Below, one piece after another: positions 24,009 to 31,952 of a stretch of DNA of 64,000 bases (positions are counted from its first letter, which is position 1; each line of letters starts with the position of its first letter). Source of the stretch: DASZTV01 sp035547515 (GTDB lineage: Bacteria; Actinomycetota; Actinomycetes; JAFAQI01). The notes beneath the pieces are model-generated. The model had not been told where the DNA came from. It worked only from the letters and a program-made list of their open reading frames with translations, and made no database searches. The stretch lies in NCBI GenBank assembly GCA_035547515.1, contig DASZUS010000003.1, positions 1-64,000 of the forward strand, written 5' to 3'. A program made the position numbers and the translations under genes.

Positions 24009-25160
24009 GTGGACTTCTCGCTCACTGCCGCGGAACGAGACCTGGTCGCGCTGTGTCGGGACTTCGCCCGCAACGAGATCGCGCCGCGCGCACCGATCGC
24101 GTGGAACGAGGCGCGCTGCCCGGTCGACCTGCTCCGGGAGATGGGCGAGCTCGGGCTGCTCGGCATGCTGGTGCCGGAGCAGTGGGGCGGCATCGGGATG
24201 TCGACGGTCGGCTTCGTCGCTGCCATCGAGCAGATCGGGCAGGCCGACCAGTCCGTGGCCGCGGCCCTGCAGGCGCACCTCACCATCGGCTCCCTCCCGC
24301 TGCTCCTGTTCGGCAACGAGGAGCAGCGCGAACGGTGGCTGCGACCGCTCGCCGAGGGGCGCGCCCTGGGTGCCTTCGGGCTGACCGAGCCCGGGGCCGG
24401 CTCGGACGCGCGGGGCATCAGCACGCAGGCGGTGCCGGATGGCGACGGCTGGCGGATCAACGGGCGCAAGACGTTCATCTCCAACGCCGGCACGGACATG
24501 TCGTTCGGCGTGACGCTGCTCGCGCGTACCCCGGCAGCACCCGGCAAGCAGGACCTCGGCTACGCGACGTTCGTCGTCGAGAAGGACGCGCCAGGGTTCA
24601 CGATGGGCCCGAAGATGCCCGGCATCGGGTGGCGCGGCCTCGACACCCGCGAGCTGTACTTCGACGACGTCTGGGTGCCGGGTGACCAGCTCGTCGGTGA
24701 CCCCGACCTCGGCCTCGGTCAGTTCCTGGCGGCGCTCGAGGTGGGCCGCATCTCGATCGCGGCGCTCTCGCTCAGCCTCACCCAGGCCGTCCTCGACCTG
24801 GCGACGGACTACGCGAAGCAGCGGGTCCAGTTCGGCCAGCCGATCGCGAAGTTCCAGGCGGTGCAGTTCAAGCTGGCCGACATCGCCACCGAGCTCGAAG
24901 CCGCCCGATGGCTGACCTACCGTGCGGCGTACCTTCGCGACACCGGCCAGCCGTTCCTCAAAGAGGCGTCCATGGCCAAGCTCAAGGCGAGCCGGCTCGC
25001 GATGTCCGCCGCGTCGGAGGCCGTGCAGATTCACGGCGGTACGGGTTACATGCTCGACACTCCCGTCGCCCGGTTCTACTGCGACGCGAAGGTGCTCGAG
25101 ATCGGCGAGGGCACCAACGAGATCCAGCACATGGTGATCGCGCGCAGCCTCGGCTGCTGA
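24009..25160 (+). CDS. Acyl-CoA dehydrogenase
   Basis: GTG 24009 has no ribosome binding site and is probably translated leaderless. The 383-residue protein has the standard fold: N-terminal helical domain, GAFGLTEPGAGSDARG (FAD/substrate contacts), TFISNAGTD, and a C-terminal helical domain with IHGGTGYMLDTPVARFYCDAK. The usual catalytic base region reads IGEGTNEIQHMVIAR, placing Glu in the short-chain/branched-chain position. It introduces the alpha-beta double bond in an acyl-CoA. Its promoter carries the same palindrome as the catabolic genes downstream, tying it to that regulon. Confidence 0.92.
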   Translation: MDFSLTAAERDLVALCRDFARNEIAPRAPIAWNEARCPVDLLREMGELGLLGMLVPEQWGGIGMSTVGFVAAIEQIGQADQSVAAALQAHLTIGSLPLLLFGNEEQRERWLRPLAEGRALGAFGLTEPGAGSDARGISTQAVPDGDGWRINGRKTFISNAGTDMSFGVTLLARTPAAPGKQDLGYATFVVEKDAPGFTMGPKMPGIGWRGLDTRELYFDDVWVPGDQLVGDPDLGLGQFLAALEVGRISIAALSLSLTQAVLDLATDYAKQRVQFGQPIAKFQAVQFKLADIATELEAARWLTYRAAYLRDTGQPFLKEASMAKLKASRLAMSAASEAVQIHGGTGYMLDTPVARFYCDAKVLEIGEGTNEIQHMVIARSLGC

Positions 25161-25168
25161 CGGCCTGT

Positions 25169-25277
25169 CCTCGAAGTAGCACATGACCGGCTCGAAGTAG
25201 CACAGGAAGTCCCGCTCGAACCGGACATTCATGCCCAGACCGGCGCGGCCCGGGCCGGGTCATGTGCTACTTCGAGG
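25169..25277. repeat. Inverted repeat with perfect 20-bp arms between convergent genes
   Basis: Arm CCTCGAAGTAGCACATGACC (25169-25188) is perfectly complementary to 25258-25277. A partial direct copy of the left arm (CTCGAAGTAGCACA) sits at 25191-25204. The structure fills the gap between the convergent acyl-CoA dehydrogenase and E1 genes, so it may end transcription in both directions. There is no T-run. It could also be a dispersed palindromic repeat. Confidence 0.75.
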
Positions 25278-25314
25278 TACGGCGGGGTGGGGGCGCCTCA
25301 GCTACGCCGGGCGG

Positions 25315-27276
25315 TCAAAACGCGGCGAGCCGCCGCAGCGCCGCGGCAATGTTCTCGCGGTCCGGCAGCCAGGCGCGCTCAAGTGAGGGCGCGTACGGCG
25401 GGGGGGTGCTCGCCGCGCCGATTCGCTCGATCGGCGCATCGAGCTGGTCGAGCGCGTCCCGCGCGACCGTCGCCGCGATCTCTGCGCCGATCCCGAACGG
25501 CACAACAGCTTCGTGCGCGATCAGCAGCCGGTTTGTCTTCGCAACGGACTCGAGGACGGTCGGCATGTCGAGCGGCGCGACGGTTCGCAGGTCGATGACC
25601 TCGACCGAGACGCCGTCCGCCGCGACCGCCTCTGCGGCAGCCAGTGCCTCGTGGACCATCCGCGACACGGACACCACCGTGACATCTGTCCCGGATCGTA
25701 CGACGGAGGCCTTGCCGATCGGCAGGACATGGTCGGGCGAGGGCTGCGGGCCCTTGCGGCCGTAGAGCAACCGGTTCTCGATGAAGACCACCGGGTTCGG
25801 GTCCTGGATGGCGGCGCGCAGCAGGCCGTAGGTGTCCGACGGCGTCGACGGCATTACCACCGACAGGCCGGGGATGTGGGCGAGCAGTGCCTCGAGGCTC
25901 TGCGAGTGCTGGCTGCCCGAGGACCGTCCGGCACCGAACTGGGTGCGCACGGTGAGTGCCATCGCGGCGGCGCCACCGGTCATGAAGGGCAGCTTGGCGG
26001 CCTGGTTGAGCAGCTGGTCGAGACACACGCCGAGGAAGTCGACGTACATCAGCTCGACGACCGGACGCATGCCCGCCATGGCGGCACCGACCCCGAGGCC
26101 CATGATCGCCGTCTCGGAGATCGGGGTGTCGCGGACCCGGTCGCCGAACCGGTCGCGCAGCCCGCGCGTCAGCCCGAACACGTTGCCGCCCCCGCCCACG
26201 TCGATGCCCGCGACGAACACCCGCTCGTCGGTCTCGAGCTCGATCTCGAGCGCGGTACGGATGGCGTCCATCGTCCGGAACACCGCTGCGTCGCCGGGCG
26301 GAGGGGCGGGCTCGTCGCGATCCGCGCGGCTGACCACGACGTAGTCGTGGAGCGATGCCGCAGGGGGCTCTGACAGCTCGCGGGCAGAGGCGAGCGCGGC
26401 GTCGAGCTCCTCGGCGACGGCCTGTTCGACCGCCGCAATGTCGGCCTCGCTGACGCCCGCGTCGAGCAGGCGCCGCCGGTGCAGGACGATCGGGTCGTGC
26501 TCGGCGAGTGCCTCGATCTCCTCCGCCGTGCGGTAGCGCTGCGGGTCGCCTTCGTAGTGGCCGTGCCACCGGTGCGTCGCGGCCTCGAGGATCACCGGAC
26601 CCTCCCCGGCGCGGGCGCGGTCGACCACTGCGGCCATCGCCTCCGCCACGGCGACGACGTCCGTGCCGTCGACGCCGGCGTACCGGACGCCGTACCCCGC
26701 GGCCCGCTGCTCGAGCGTCGCGACGTGCTGGCTGGCAGCACTCGAGAACTCGGCGTACCCGTTGTTCTCGCAGCAGAAGATCACGGGCAGTCGCCACACC
26801 GCTGCGAGGTTCACCGCCTCGTGAAACGCTCCCTGCGCGACGGCGCCGTCGCCGAAGAACGCGACGGCGACCGACCCGTTGCCGCGTAGCTGCGCCGCGA
26901 GCGCCGCCCCGCCGGCGATGGGCAGGCCCGCCGCGACGATCCCGTTTGCGCCGAAGATGCCGAGTCGCGGATCGGCGATGTGCATCGAGCCGCCGCGGCC
27001 CCGGTTGGTCCCGCCGTCTTTCGCCATGAGCTCGGCGAACATCCCGAGCGGATCGAGGCCTTTGGCGAGGCAGTGCCCGTGCCCGCGGTGCGTCGACGTG
27101 ATCACGTCGTCGGTCCGAAGCGGCCAGCAGGCGCCGACGGCCGACGCTTCCTGGCCGATCGAGAGGTGGACGAAGCCGGGCACCTCGCCGTCGCGGTAGA
27201 GGGCGGCGACCCGCTCTTCGAAGCCGCGGACGACGAGCATCCGGCGGTGCAGGTCGATCTGTTCGGCGATGTCCAC
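25315..27276 (-). CDS. Fused E1 alpha/beta thiamine-diphosphate 2-oxoacid (or acetoin-type) dehydrogenase
   Basis: Start is GTG 27276; the open frame continues upstream, but that part overlaps the operator and the divergent gene. The 653-residue protein joins an E1-alpha half (about 1-320) to an E1-beta half (about 335-653). The alpha half has FFGDGAVAQGAFHEA and CCENNGYA, the thiamine-diphosphate motif GDG...NN. The beta half has PISETAIMGLGVGAA and FIENRLLYG. It resembles AcoA/AcoB and branched-chain E1 proteins, usually separate genes. No E2 or E3 gene lies nearby, so it may use partners encoded elsewhere or act as a non-complexed ketoacid enzyme. Its promoter shares the regulon palindrome. 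Confidence 0.88.
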   Translation of the reverse strand: MDIAEQIDLHRRMLVVRGFEERVAALYRDGEVPGFVHLSIGQEASAVGACWPLRTDDVITSTHRGHGHCLAKGLDPLGMFAELMAKDGGTNRGRGGSMHIADPRLGIFGANGIVAAGLPIAGGAALAAQLRGNGSVAVAFFGDGAVAQGAFHEAVNLAAVWRLPVIFCCENNGYAEFSSAASQHVATLEQRAAGYGVRYAGVDGTDVVAVAEAMAAVVDRARAGEGPVILEAATHRWHGHYEGDPQRYRTAEEIEALAEHDPIVLHRRRLLDAGVSEADIAAVEQAVAEELDAALASARELSEPPAASLHDYVVVSRADRDEPAPPPGDAAVFRTMDAIRTALEIELETDERVFVAGIDVGGGGNVFGLTRGLRDRFGDRVRDTPISETAIMGLGVGAAMAGMRPVVELMYVDFLGVCLDQLLNQAAKLPFMTGGAAAMALTVRTQFGAGRSSGSQHSQSLEALLAHIPGLSVVMPSTPSDTYGLLRAAIQDPNPVVFIENRLLYGRKGPQPSPDHVLPIGKASVVRSGTDVTVVSVSRMVHEALAAAEAVAADGVSVEVIDLRTVAPLDMPTVLESVAKTNRLLIAHEAVVPFGIGAEIAATVARDALDQLDAPIERIGAASTPPPYAPSLERAWLPDRENIAAALRRLAAF

Positions 27277-27288
27277 GGCGGGCGTTAG

Positions 27289-27304
27289 TGTACTGATCGG
27301 TACA
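27289..27304. promoter_or_regulatory. TetR-type operator, copy 2 (E1 fusion / SDR divergent promoter)
   Basis: TGTACTGATCGGTACA has one mismatch to the perfect palindrome. It lies 12 nt upstream of the E1 start and 17 nt upstream of the SDR start. Read on the minus strand, its end forms TACACT, a -10-like hexamer 10 nt before GTG 27276, which has no ribosome binding site. Confidence 0.8.
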
Positions 27305-27321
27305 ACGACGGAAGGGCTCTC

Positions 27322-28065
27322 GTGAGCGAGCGACGCGTGGTGGTCATCACCGGTGCCGGGGGGAGTCTCGGCGCTGTCCTGTCGGCGCGGTTCGCTGGCG
27401 AGCCCGACACCGACGTCGTGCTGAGCGACCTCAGCGAAGCATCGCTCGCGGCAACCGTCGAAGCACTGCCCAACCAGCGTGGCGAGGTCGAGAGCGTGGT
27501 CGCGGACGTGAGCGACATCGAGCAGGTGGAGGCGGTCGCGGCGCGCGCGGTCGAGCGCTTCGGCCGCATCGACGTGCTGATCAGCAACGCCGGAGTGCTC
27601 TCGCCCAACGGCCGGATCCACAACCTTTCGACCGAGGACTGGGAGCGCGCTTTCCGGGTCAACGTGCTCGGCGCGGTCAACGGGATTCGCGCGGTGATCC
27701 CCACGATGCGCGCCCAGGCGACCGGCTCCATCGTGCTCACCGCCTCGGTCTCCGGTTTGACCGCGTGGTCGCATGCCGCGCCGTACTGCGCCACCAAGGC
27801 GGCGGTCATCCAGCTGGCCAAGGTTGCCGCGGTGGAGTACTCGCGAGACGGGATCCGGGTCAACTGCGTCTGCCCAGGGACATTCCTGTCGGGCATCCAT
27901 GAGGGCCTGCCGCAAGAGGCGATTGACACCATCGCCAAGAAGCACCCGCTGGGCCTGGGCTCTGCCGGCGACCTGGTCGCGGCGTACTCCTATCTCGCCA
28001 GCGACGCGGCGCGATGGACCACCGGATCGGCCCTCGTCGTCGACGGCGGCTACAGCGCGCCATGA
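27322..28065 (+). CDS. SDR-family oxidoreductase (FabG-like)
   Basis: Start is GTG 27322 with GGAAGGG upstream. The 247-residue classical SDR has TGAGGSLGAVL (cofactor loop), NAG in ISNAGVLSP, Ser in ASVSGLTAW and YCATKAA (YxxxK). It probably reduces or oxidises a hydroxyl/keto group of a ring or acyl-CoA intermediate. It is first in a two-gene operon with the acyl-CoA ligase, overlapping it by 4 nt, and is controlled by the shared palindrome. Confidence 0.88.
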   Translation: MSERRVVVITGAGGSLGAVLSARFAGEPDTDVVLSDLSEASLAATVEALPNQRGEVESVVADVSDIEQVEAVAARAVERFGRIDVLISNAGVLSPNGRIHNLSTEDWERAFRVNVLGAVNGIRAVIPTMRAQATGSIVLTASVSGLTAWSHAAPYCATKAAVIQLAKVAAVEYSRDGIRVNCVCPGTFLSGIHEGLPQEAIDTIAKKHPLGLGSAGDLVAAYSYLASDAARWTTGSALVVDGGYSAP

Positions 28066-29597
28066 CGATGCAGCCCGACCTCAGCTGGTGCGCGGTGCTG
28101 GAGCACCACGCAGTGCGGTCGCCCGACCGCGTCATGACGGTCTTCGAAGGTCAGTCGACGACGTACGCCGAGATGGCGTCGCGGTCCGCCGCGCTCGCGA
28201 CTGGTCTGGCCGATCGCGGCATCGGAAGCGGGGACGTCGTCGCTCTGCTGTCGTACAACTGCCCCGAGTTCCTCGAGGCGATCTTCGCGGCCAACTACCT
28301 GGGCGCGATCGCGATGCCGATCAACTGGCGCCTCGCCGCCCCCGAGGTGCGCTACATCCTCGAGCACTCCGGCGCCAAGGCGATCGTCTGTGACGAAGCC
28401 CTGACCACGCTCGCGGACGAAGCGGTTTCGGACCTCACGGGCGGCGGGTTGCTGAAGGTGTGCGTCGCTGATCCCGCGCCGAGTGGCTGGACGGCAATCG
28501 CCGAGCTTCGCGCGACCGGCAGCGTGTCGCCGCGGGTGCCGGTCGACGGCGACGACGTGCACCGGCTGATGTACACGTCCGGTACGACGGGCCGGCCGAA
28601 GGGCGTGATGCTCACCCACGCCAACCTGGCATGGAAGAACCTCGCCCACCTCGTCGAGTTCGGCTTCAACAGCGGCGACCTCGGCCTCGCCTGCGGGCCG
28701 CTCTACCACGTCGGCGCGCTCGACCTCACGACGACGACGCTGATCGCGGCGGGCGCCACCACGATCATCCACCGCAGCTTCGACGCGGCTGCGGTGGTCG
28801 AGGAGATCGAGCGTTCGAAGGTGAGCACCGTCTGGCTGGCGCCGGCGATGGTCAACGCGATCATGGCGTTGCCGGACGTCGACAGCCGCGACCTGTCCTC
28901 GGTGCGTGTCGTCATCAACGGCGGCGAGAAGATGCCGATCCCGCTGATCGAGCGGATCCAGCGCGTGTTCTCCTCGGCGTGGTTCGCCGATGCCTACGGC
29001 ATGACCGAGACCGTCTCGGGCGACACCTTCCTGGACCGCGACAGCATCATCACCAAGCTCGGCAGCGTGGGGCGGCCGTGCCTGCATCTCGAGCTGGACC
29101 TGTGGGACGAGCGCGGCCAGCCGGTGAGTCCGGGTGAGCCGGGTGAAGTCGTCATGCGCGGGCCCAAGGTCTTCAAGGGCTACTGGCGCGATCCCGAGGC
29201 CACCGCGAAGGCGTTCGACGGCGGCTGGTTCCACAGCGGCGACATCGGCGTACGCGACGAGGACGGCTACCTGTTCATCGTCGACCGGCTCAAGGACATG
29301 ATCGTCTCCGGCGGCGAGAACATCGCGAGCTCCGAGATCGAGCGAGTGATCTATGGCCACGACGCGGTTCTCGAGGTGGCGGTCGTCGGACGTCCTGATG
29401 AGCGCTGGGGCGAGGTCCCGGTTGCCTTCGTCGTACGGCGCGAAGGCACTGAGGTGGACGCAGACGAGCTGCTTGCTCTCTGCCGCGATCAGCTCGCGAA
29501 GTTCAAGGTGCCCAAGGAGGTCCGCTTCATCGAGGCGCTGCCGCGCAACCCCTCAGGCAAGGTGCTCAAGCGGGACCTGCGCGCGCAGCTCGCCTGA
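28062..29597 (+). CDS. Acyl-CoA synthetase (AMP-dependent ligase)
   Basis: ATG 28062 overlaps the SDR stop (ATGA). The 511-residue ANL-superfamily enzyme has the P-loop-like YTSGTTGRPKGVML, the A5 motif DAYGMTETV, the A8 region GWFHSGDIGVRDEDGY and DRLKDMIVSGGENI, and the catalytic Lys in NPSGKVLKRDL. It activates a carboxylic acid to its CoA thioester via an acyl-AMP. In this cluster it would prime the acid released after ring opening for beta-oxidation by the acyl-CoA dehydrogenase. The exact acid is unknown. Confidence 0.92.
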   Translation: MTMQPDLSWCAVLEHHAVRSPDRVMTVFEGQSTTYAEMASRSAALATGLADRGIGSGDVVALLSYNCPEFLEAIFAANYLGAIAMPINWRLAAPEVRYILEHSGAKAIVCDEALTTLADEAVSDLTGGGLLKVCVADPAPSGWTAIAELRATGSVSPRVPVDGDDVHRLMYTSGTTGRPKGVMLTHANLAWKNLAHLVEFGFNSGDLGLACGPLYHVGALDLTTTTLIAAGATTIIHRSFDAAAVVEEIERSKVSTVWLAPAMVNAIMALPDVDSRDLSSVRVVINGGEKMPIPLIERIQRVFSSAWFADAYGMTETVSGDTFLDRDSIITKLGSVGRPCLHLELDLWDERGQPVSPGEPGEVVMRGPKVFKGYWRDPEATAKAFDGGWFHSGDIGVRDEDGYLFIVDRLKDMIVSGGENIASSEIERVIYGHDAVLEVAVVGRPDERWGEVPVAFVVRREGTEVDADELLALCRDQLAKFKVPKEVRFIEALPRNPSGKVLKRDLRAQLA

Positions 29598-30407
29598 TCA
29601 GGCGACGACGGCGCCGCCGTCACAGGTGATGACCTCGCCGACGGTGTAGGCGCCGGCACGCGAGCACAGGAAGATCGTCAGCCCGGCGATGTCCTCTGCC
29701 GAGCCCACGCGGCCGCGCGGCACCATCGTGCCGACCGCGTCCCAGTCGGTGCCCTCGACGTCGCCGCCGGTGCCGACGCCGGTGGAGAGCATCCAGGTCG
29801 GGAATGGCCCAGGCGCGATGGCGTTGGTGATGATGTTCCGCTTCACCAGCCGGCTGCCCATCTGGCGCGTCAGCGCGTGCAGGGCCGCCTTCGACGGTCC
29901 GTAGGACCAGGTGTCGAAGGTCGGCGTCTTGATCCCGTCGATCGACCCGATGTTCACGATCCGCGCCGGGTCGTCCACGGTGCCGGCCGCTTCGAGCAGC
30001 GGCAGCAGGCGCTGGGTCAGGAAGAACACGCCCTTGACGTTGGTGTCCATGACCTTGTCCCAGCCGACCTCCGGGAACTCCTCGACCGGCGCACCCCACG
30101 AGGCGCCCGCGTTGTTGACCAGGATGTCCAGCTTGGAGGTCTGCGCCTTCAGTCGCGCGGTCAGGTCGTCGATCCCGTCGAGGTTCGACAGGTCGGCGGG
30201 CAGTGAGATGCAGGTCCCGCCGTACTCCTCTGCAAGTCGCCGCGCGGTGGCGTCGCACGCCTCGGCCTTGCGCGAGCTGATGTAGACGGTTGCGCCGTTG
30301 GCCAGGAAGCCGGCGGCGATCATCTCGCCGATGCCGCGCGAGCCGCCGGTGACGAGGACGGTCTTGCCAGCGACGGAGAACAGGTCGTTGATGGACAGCT
30401 TGGTCAT
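29598..30407 (-). CDS. SDR-family oxidoreductase
   Basis: The 269-residue classical SDR has TGGSRGIGEMI, NNAGASWG, a catalytic Ser in NIGSIDGI, and YGPSKAA (YxxxK). It ends exactly at the stop of the convergent acyl-CoA ligase. It is the last gene of the minus-strand operon amidohydrolase-SDR-TetR-SDR, 21 bp after the TetR gene, so it belongs to the same regulon. Reaction and substrate are not identifiable. Confidence 0.88.
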   Translation of the reverse strand: MTKLSINDLFSVAGKTVLVTGGSRGIGEMIAAGFLANGATVYISSRKAEACDATARRLAEEYGGTCISLPADLSNLDGIDDLTARLKAQTSKLDILVNNAGASWGAPVEEFPEVGWDKVMDTNVKGVFFLTQRLLPLLEAAGTVDDPARIVNIGSIDGIKTPTFDTWSYGPSKAALHALTRQMGSRLVKRNIITNAIAPGPFPTWMLSTGVGTGGDVEGTDWDAVGTMVPRGRVGSAEDIAGLTIFLCSRAGAYTVGEVITCDGGAVVA

Positions 30408-30428
30408 CGGGACAACATACGGCGCGGC

Positions 30429-31034
30429 CTAGCGAGAGGTCCCGTCGAGGAAGATCCGGGCGAACTCCGCGGCGACGTGCTTGGCCGACCACCGCCCGCC
30501 CGGCTTCAGCCAGAGGTAGGCGTGGTTGTGCATTCCCAGCCAGGACAGCGCGGCGAGCCGCGGGTCGGTCTTGCGAAGCTCGCGAGCGGCGATGCCCTCG
30601 CGGATGAGCTGCTCTACGGCGGACTCGAAGGCGTGGCGACGTTTGTGGAAGTCGGTTGCCCGATCGCCGGTCAACGCGGGGAACTCGTGCAGCAGCACCC
30701 AGACGTGGTCGGGGTAACGAACCACGATGTCGAGGTACTCCGCGCCCAGGGCTCGTAACCGCTCGGCGGCGGATCCGCCGGCGGCGATGACGCGGTCGAC
30801 GCCGGCGAGCACCTCGTCCATCACCAGATCCGTGATGGCGGCCAGCAGCTCCTCCTTGGAGCCGATGTAGTGGTAGAGCGCACCCTTGCCGAGCTCGTTG
30901 GCCTCGCACAGCTCGGCGATGCCGGTGCCGTGGTAGCCGCCCTGCGCGAACACCCCGGCGGAGGTGTCGATGATCGCGAGCCGGCGCGCCTCCCAGTTGG
31001 CGCCGCGTCCCGCCGTCGTCGCTGTCTCAGCCAC
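30429..31034 (-). CDS. TetR-family transcriptional regulator, probable regulator of the catabolic cluster
   Basis: The 201-residue protein has a TetR-type N-terminal HTH: GGYHGTGIAELCEANELGKG followed by ALYHYIGSKEELL. An all-helical ligand-binding domain follows. It overlaps the upstream SDR gene by 8 nt and lies inside the operon driven from the operator at 33218-33233, so it would regulate itself. It is the only TetR gene in the window, and the palindrome TGTACCGATCGGTACA occurs at four promoters around it. I infer it binds that site and is released by a pathway acid or acyl-CoA. The link is positional, not proven. Confidence 0.9.
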   Translation of the reverse strand: MAETATTAGRGANWEARRLAIIDTSAGVFAQGGYHGTGIAELCEANELGKGALYHYIGSKEELLAAITDLVMDEVLAGVDRVIAAGGSAAERLRALGAEYLDIVVRYPDHVWVLLHEFPALTGDRATDFHKRRHAFESAVEQLIREGIAARELRKTDPRLAALSWLGMHNHAYLWLKPGGRWSAKHVAAEFARIFLDGTSR

Positions 31035-31947
31035 GCTGGCTCGGATCAGCCGACTCGTTGCTCGGGAGGTGGGCGAGAAACGCCGCCGACCACGCCATCA
31101 GGTCGGCCGGTACGACGTACCCGGCCTCGTCGTTGATCGCGTCCCAGTTCGCCGCGACATCCTCGACCGTCGGAGCGGCGCCGTCGTGGACGTAGCCGGG
31201 CGTCGCGGCCAGCACGATCCGTGCAAAGCGTCCGGCGCCTGCCGAGTAGACCTCGCCGCTGACCGGGCAGTCCTCGTGGGCGAGATAGCCGGCCATGGGT
31301 GCGACGAGCTCCTCGCCCATGTACGGCGCGGTCGCCGTCGCCGCCTTGCCCGCCATGCGGGTTGCCGCAGCGGGAGCGATCGCGTTGATCCGGATGTTGT
31401 GCCGCGCGCCCGCCGTCGCGAGGCTTCGGGTCAGCCCGATCACGCCGCCCTTGGCGGCGGCGTAGGACGTGTTGTTGGGCAGCCCGAAGACGCCGGCCGA
31501 CGTGGTGAGCACCACGCGGCCGTAGCCCTGGTCGACGAAGTGCGGCCAGGCAGCGCGTGTGGTGAGGAACGACCCGCCGAGGTGCACTGCCAGGTGGTGG
31601 CCGAAGTTGTCGTCGCTGATGTCCGGCATGCCGGCCCACTCGATCACGCCGGCGTTGCTGATGAGGATGTCGACCCGTCCGAACTCGGCGACCGCAAGAT
31701 CGACGAGCGCCTGCGCCGCAGCAGGTGAAGCGACGTCGTTGCCGTCGGCGACGGCGGTGCCGCCCGCGTCGCGGATCTCCTTGACCACCGACTCGGCCGG
31801 TGCGAGGTCAGCGCCGGCGCCCGACATCGACGTACCGAGGTCGTTCACGACCACCGCCGCCCCCCGCTCGGCCAAGAGCAGCGCGTAAGCACGGCCGATG
31901 CCGCGCCCCGCCCCCGTGACTATCGCGACCCGCCCGTCGTAGCGCAT
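31027..31947 (-). CDS. SDR-family oxidoreductase (multifunctional-enzyme-2-like)
   Basis: The 306-residue SDR has TGAGRGIGRAYALLLAERGA and VVVNDLGTSMSG, a pattern of the (3R)-hydroxyacyl-CoA dehydrogenase part of multifunctional enzyme 2. Catalytic Ser is in TTSAGVFG and YxxxK in YAAAKGG. It is 40-50 residues longer than classical SDRs, with an extra C-terminal helical part. A 3-hydroxyacyl-CoA dehydrogenase role in beta-oxidation is plausible. It is second in the amidohydrolase operon, starting 5 nt after it. Confidence 0.88.
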   Translation of the reverse strand: MRYDGRVAIVTGAGRGIGRAYALLLAERGAAVVVNDLGTSMSGAGADLAPAESVVKEIRDAGGTAVADGNDVASPAAAQALVDLAVAEFGRVDILISNAGVIEWAGMPDISDDNFGHHLAVHLGGSFLTTRAAWPHFVDQGYGRVVLTTSAGVFGLPNNTSYAAAKGGVIGLTRSLATAGARHNIRINAIAPAAATRMAGKAATATAPYMGEELVAPMAGYLAHEDCPVSGEVYSAGAGRFARIVLAATPGYVHDGAAPTVEDVAANWDAINDEAGYVVPADLMAWSAAFLAHLPSNESADPSQRG

Positions 31948-31952
31948 GCCGA

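Noticed and set aside
22743..25232. Long antisense open frame (829 codons) opposite the PucR and acyl-CoA dehydrogenase genes
   Set aside because: It mirrors the codon structure of two clearly conserved genes. The translation is low-complexity Arg/Glu/Gln-rich with no domain.
27277..27945. Upstream extension of the E1 fusion open frame
   Set aside because: It is antisense to the conserved SDR gene and crosses the operator. The family N-terminus begins at about GTG 27276.
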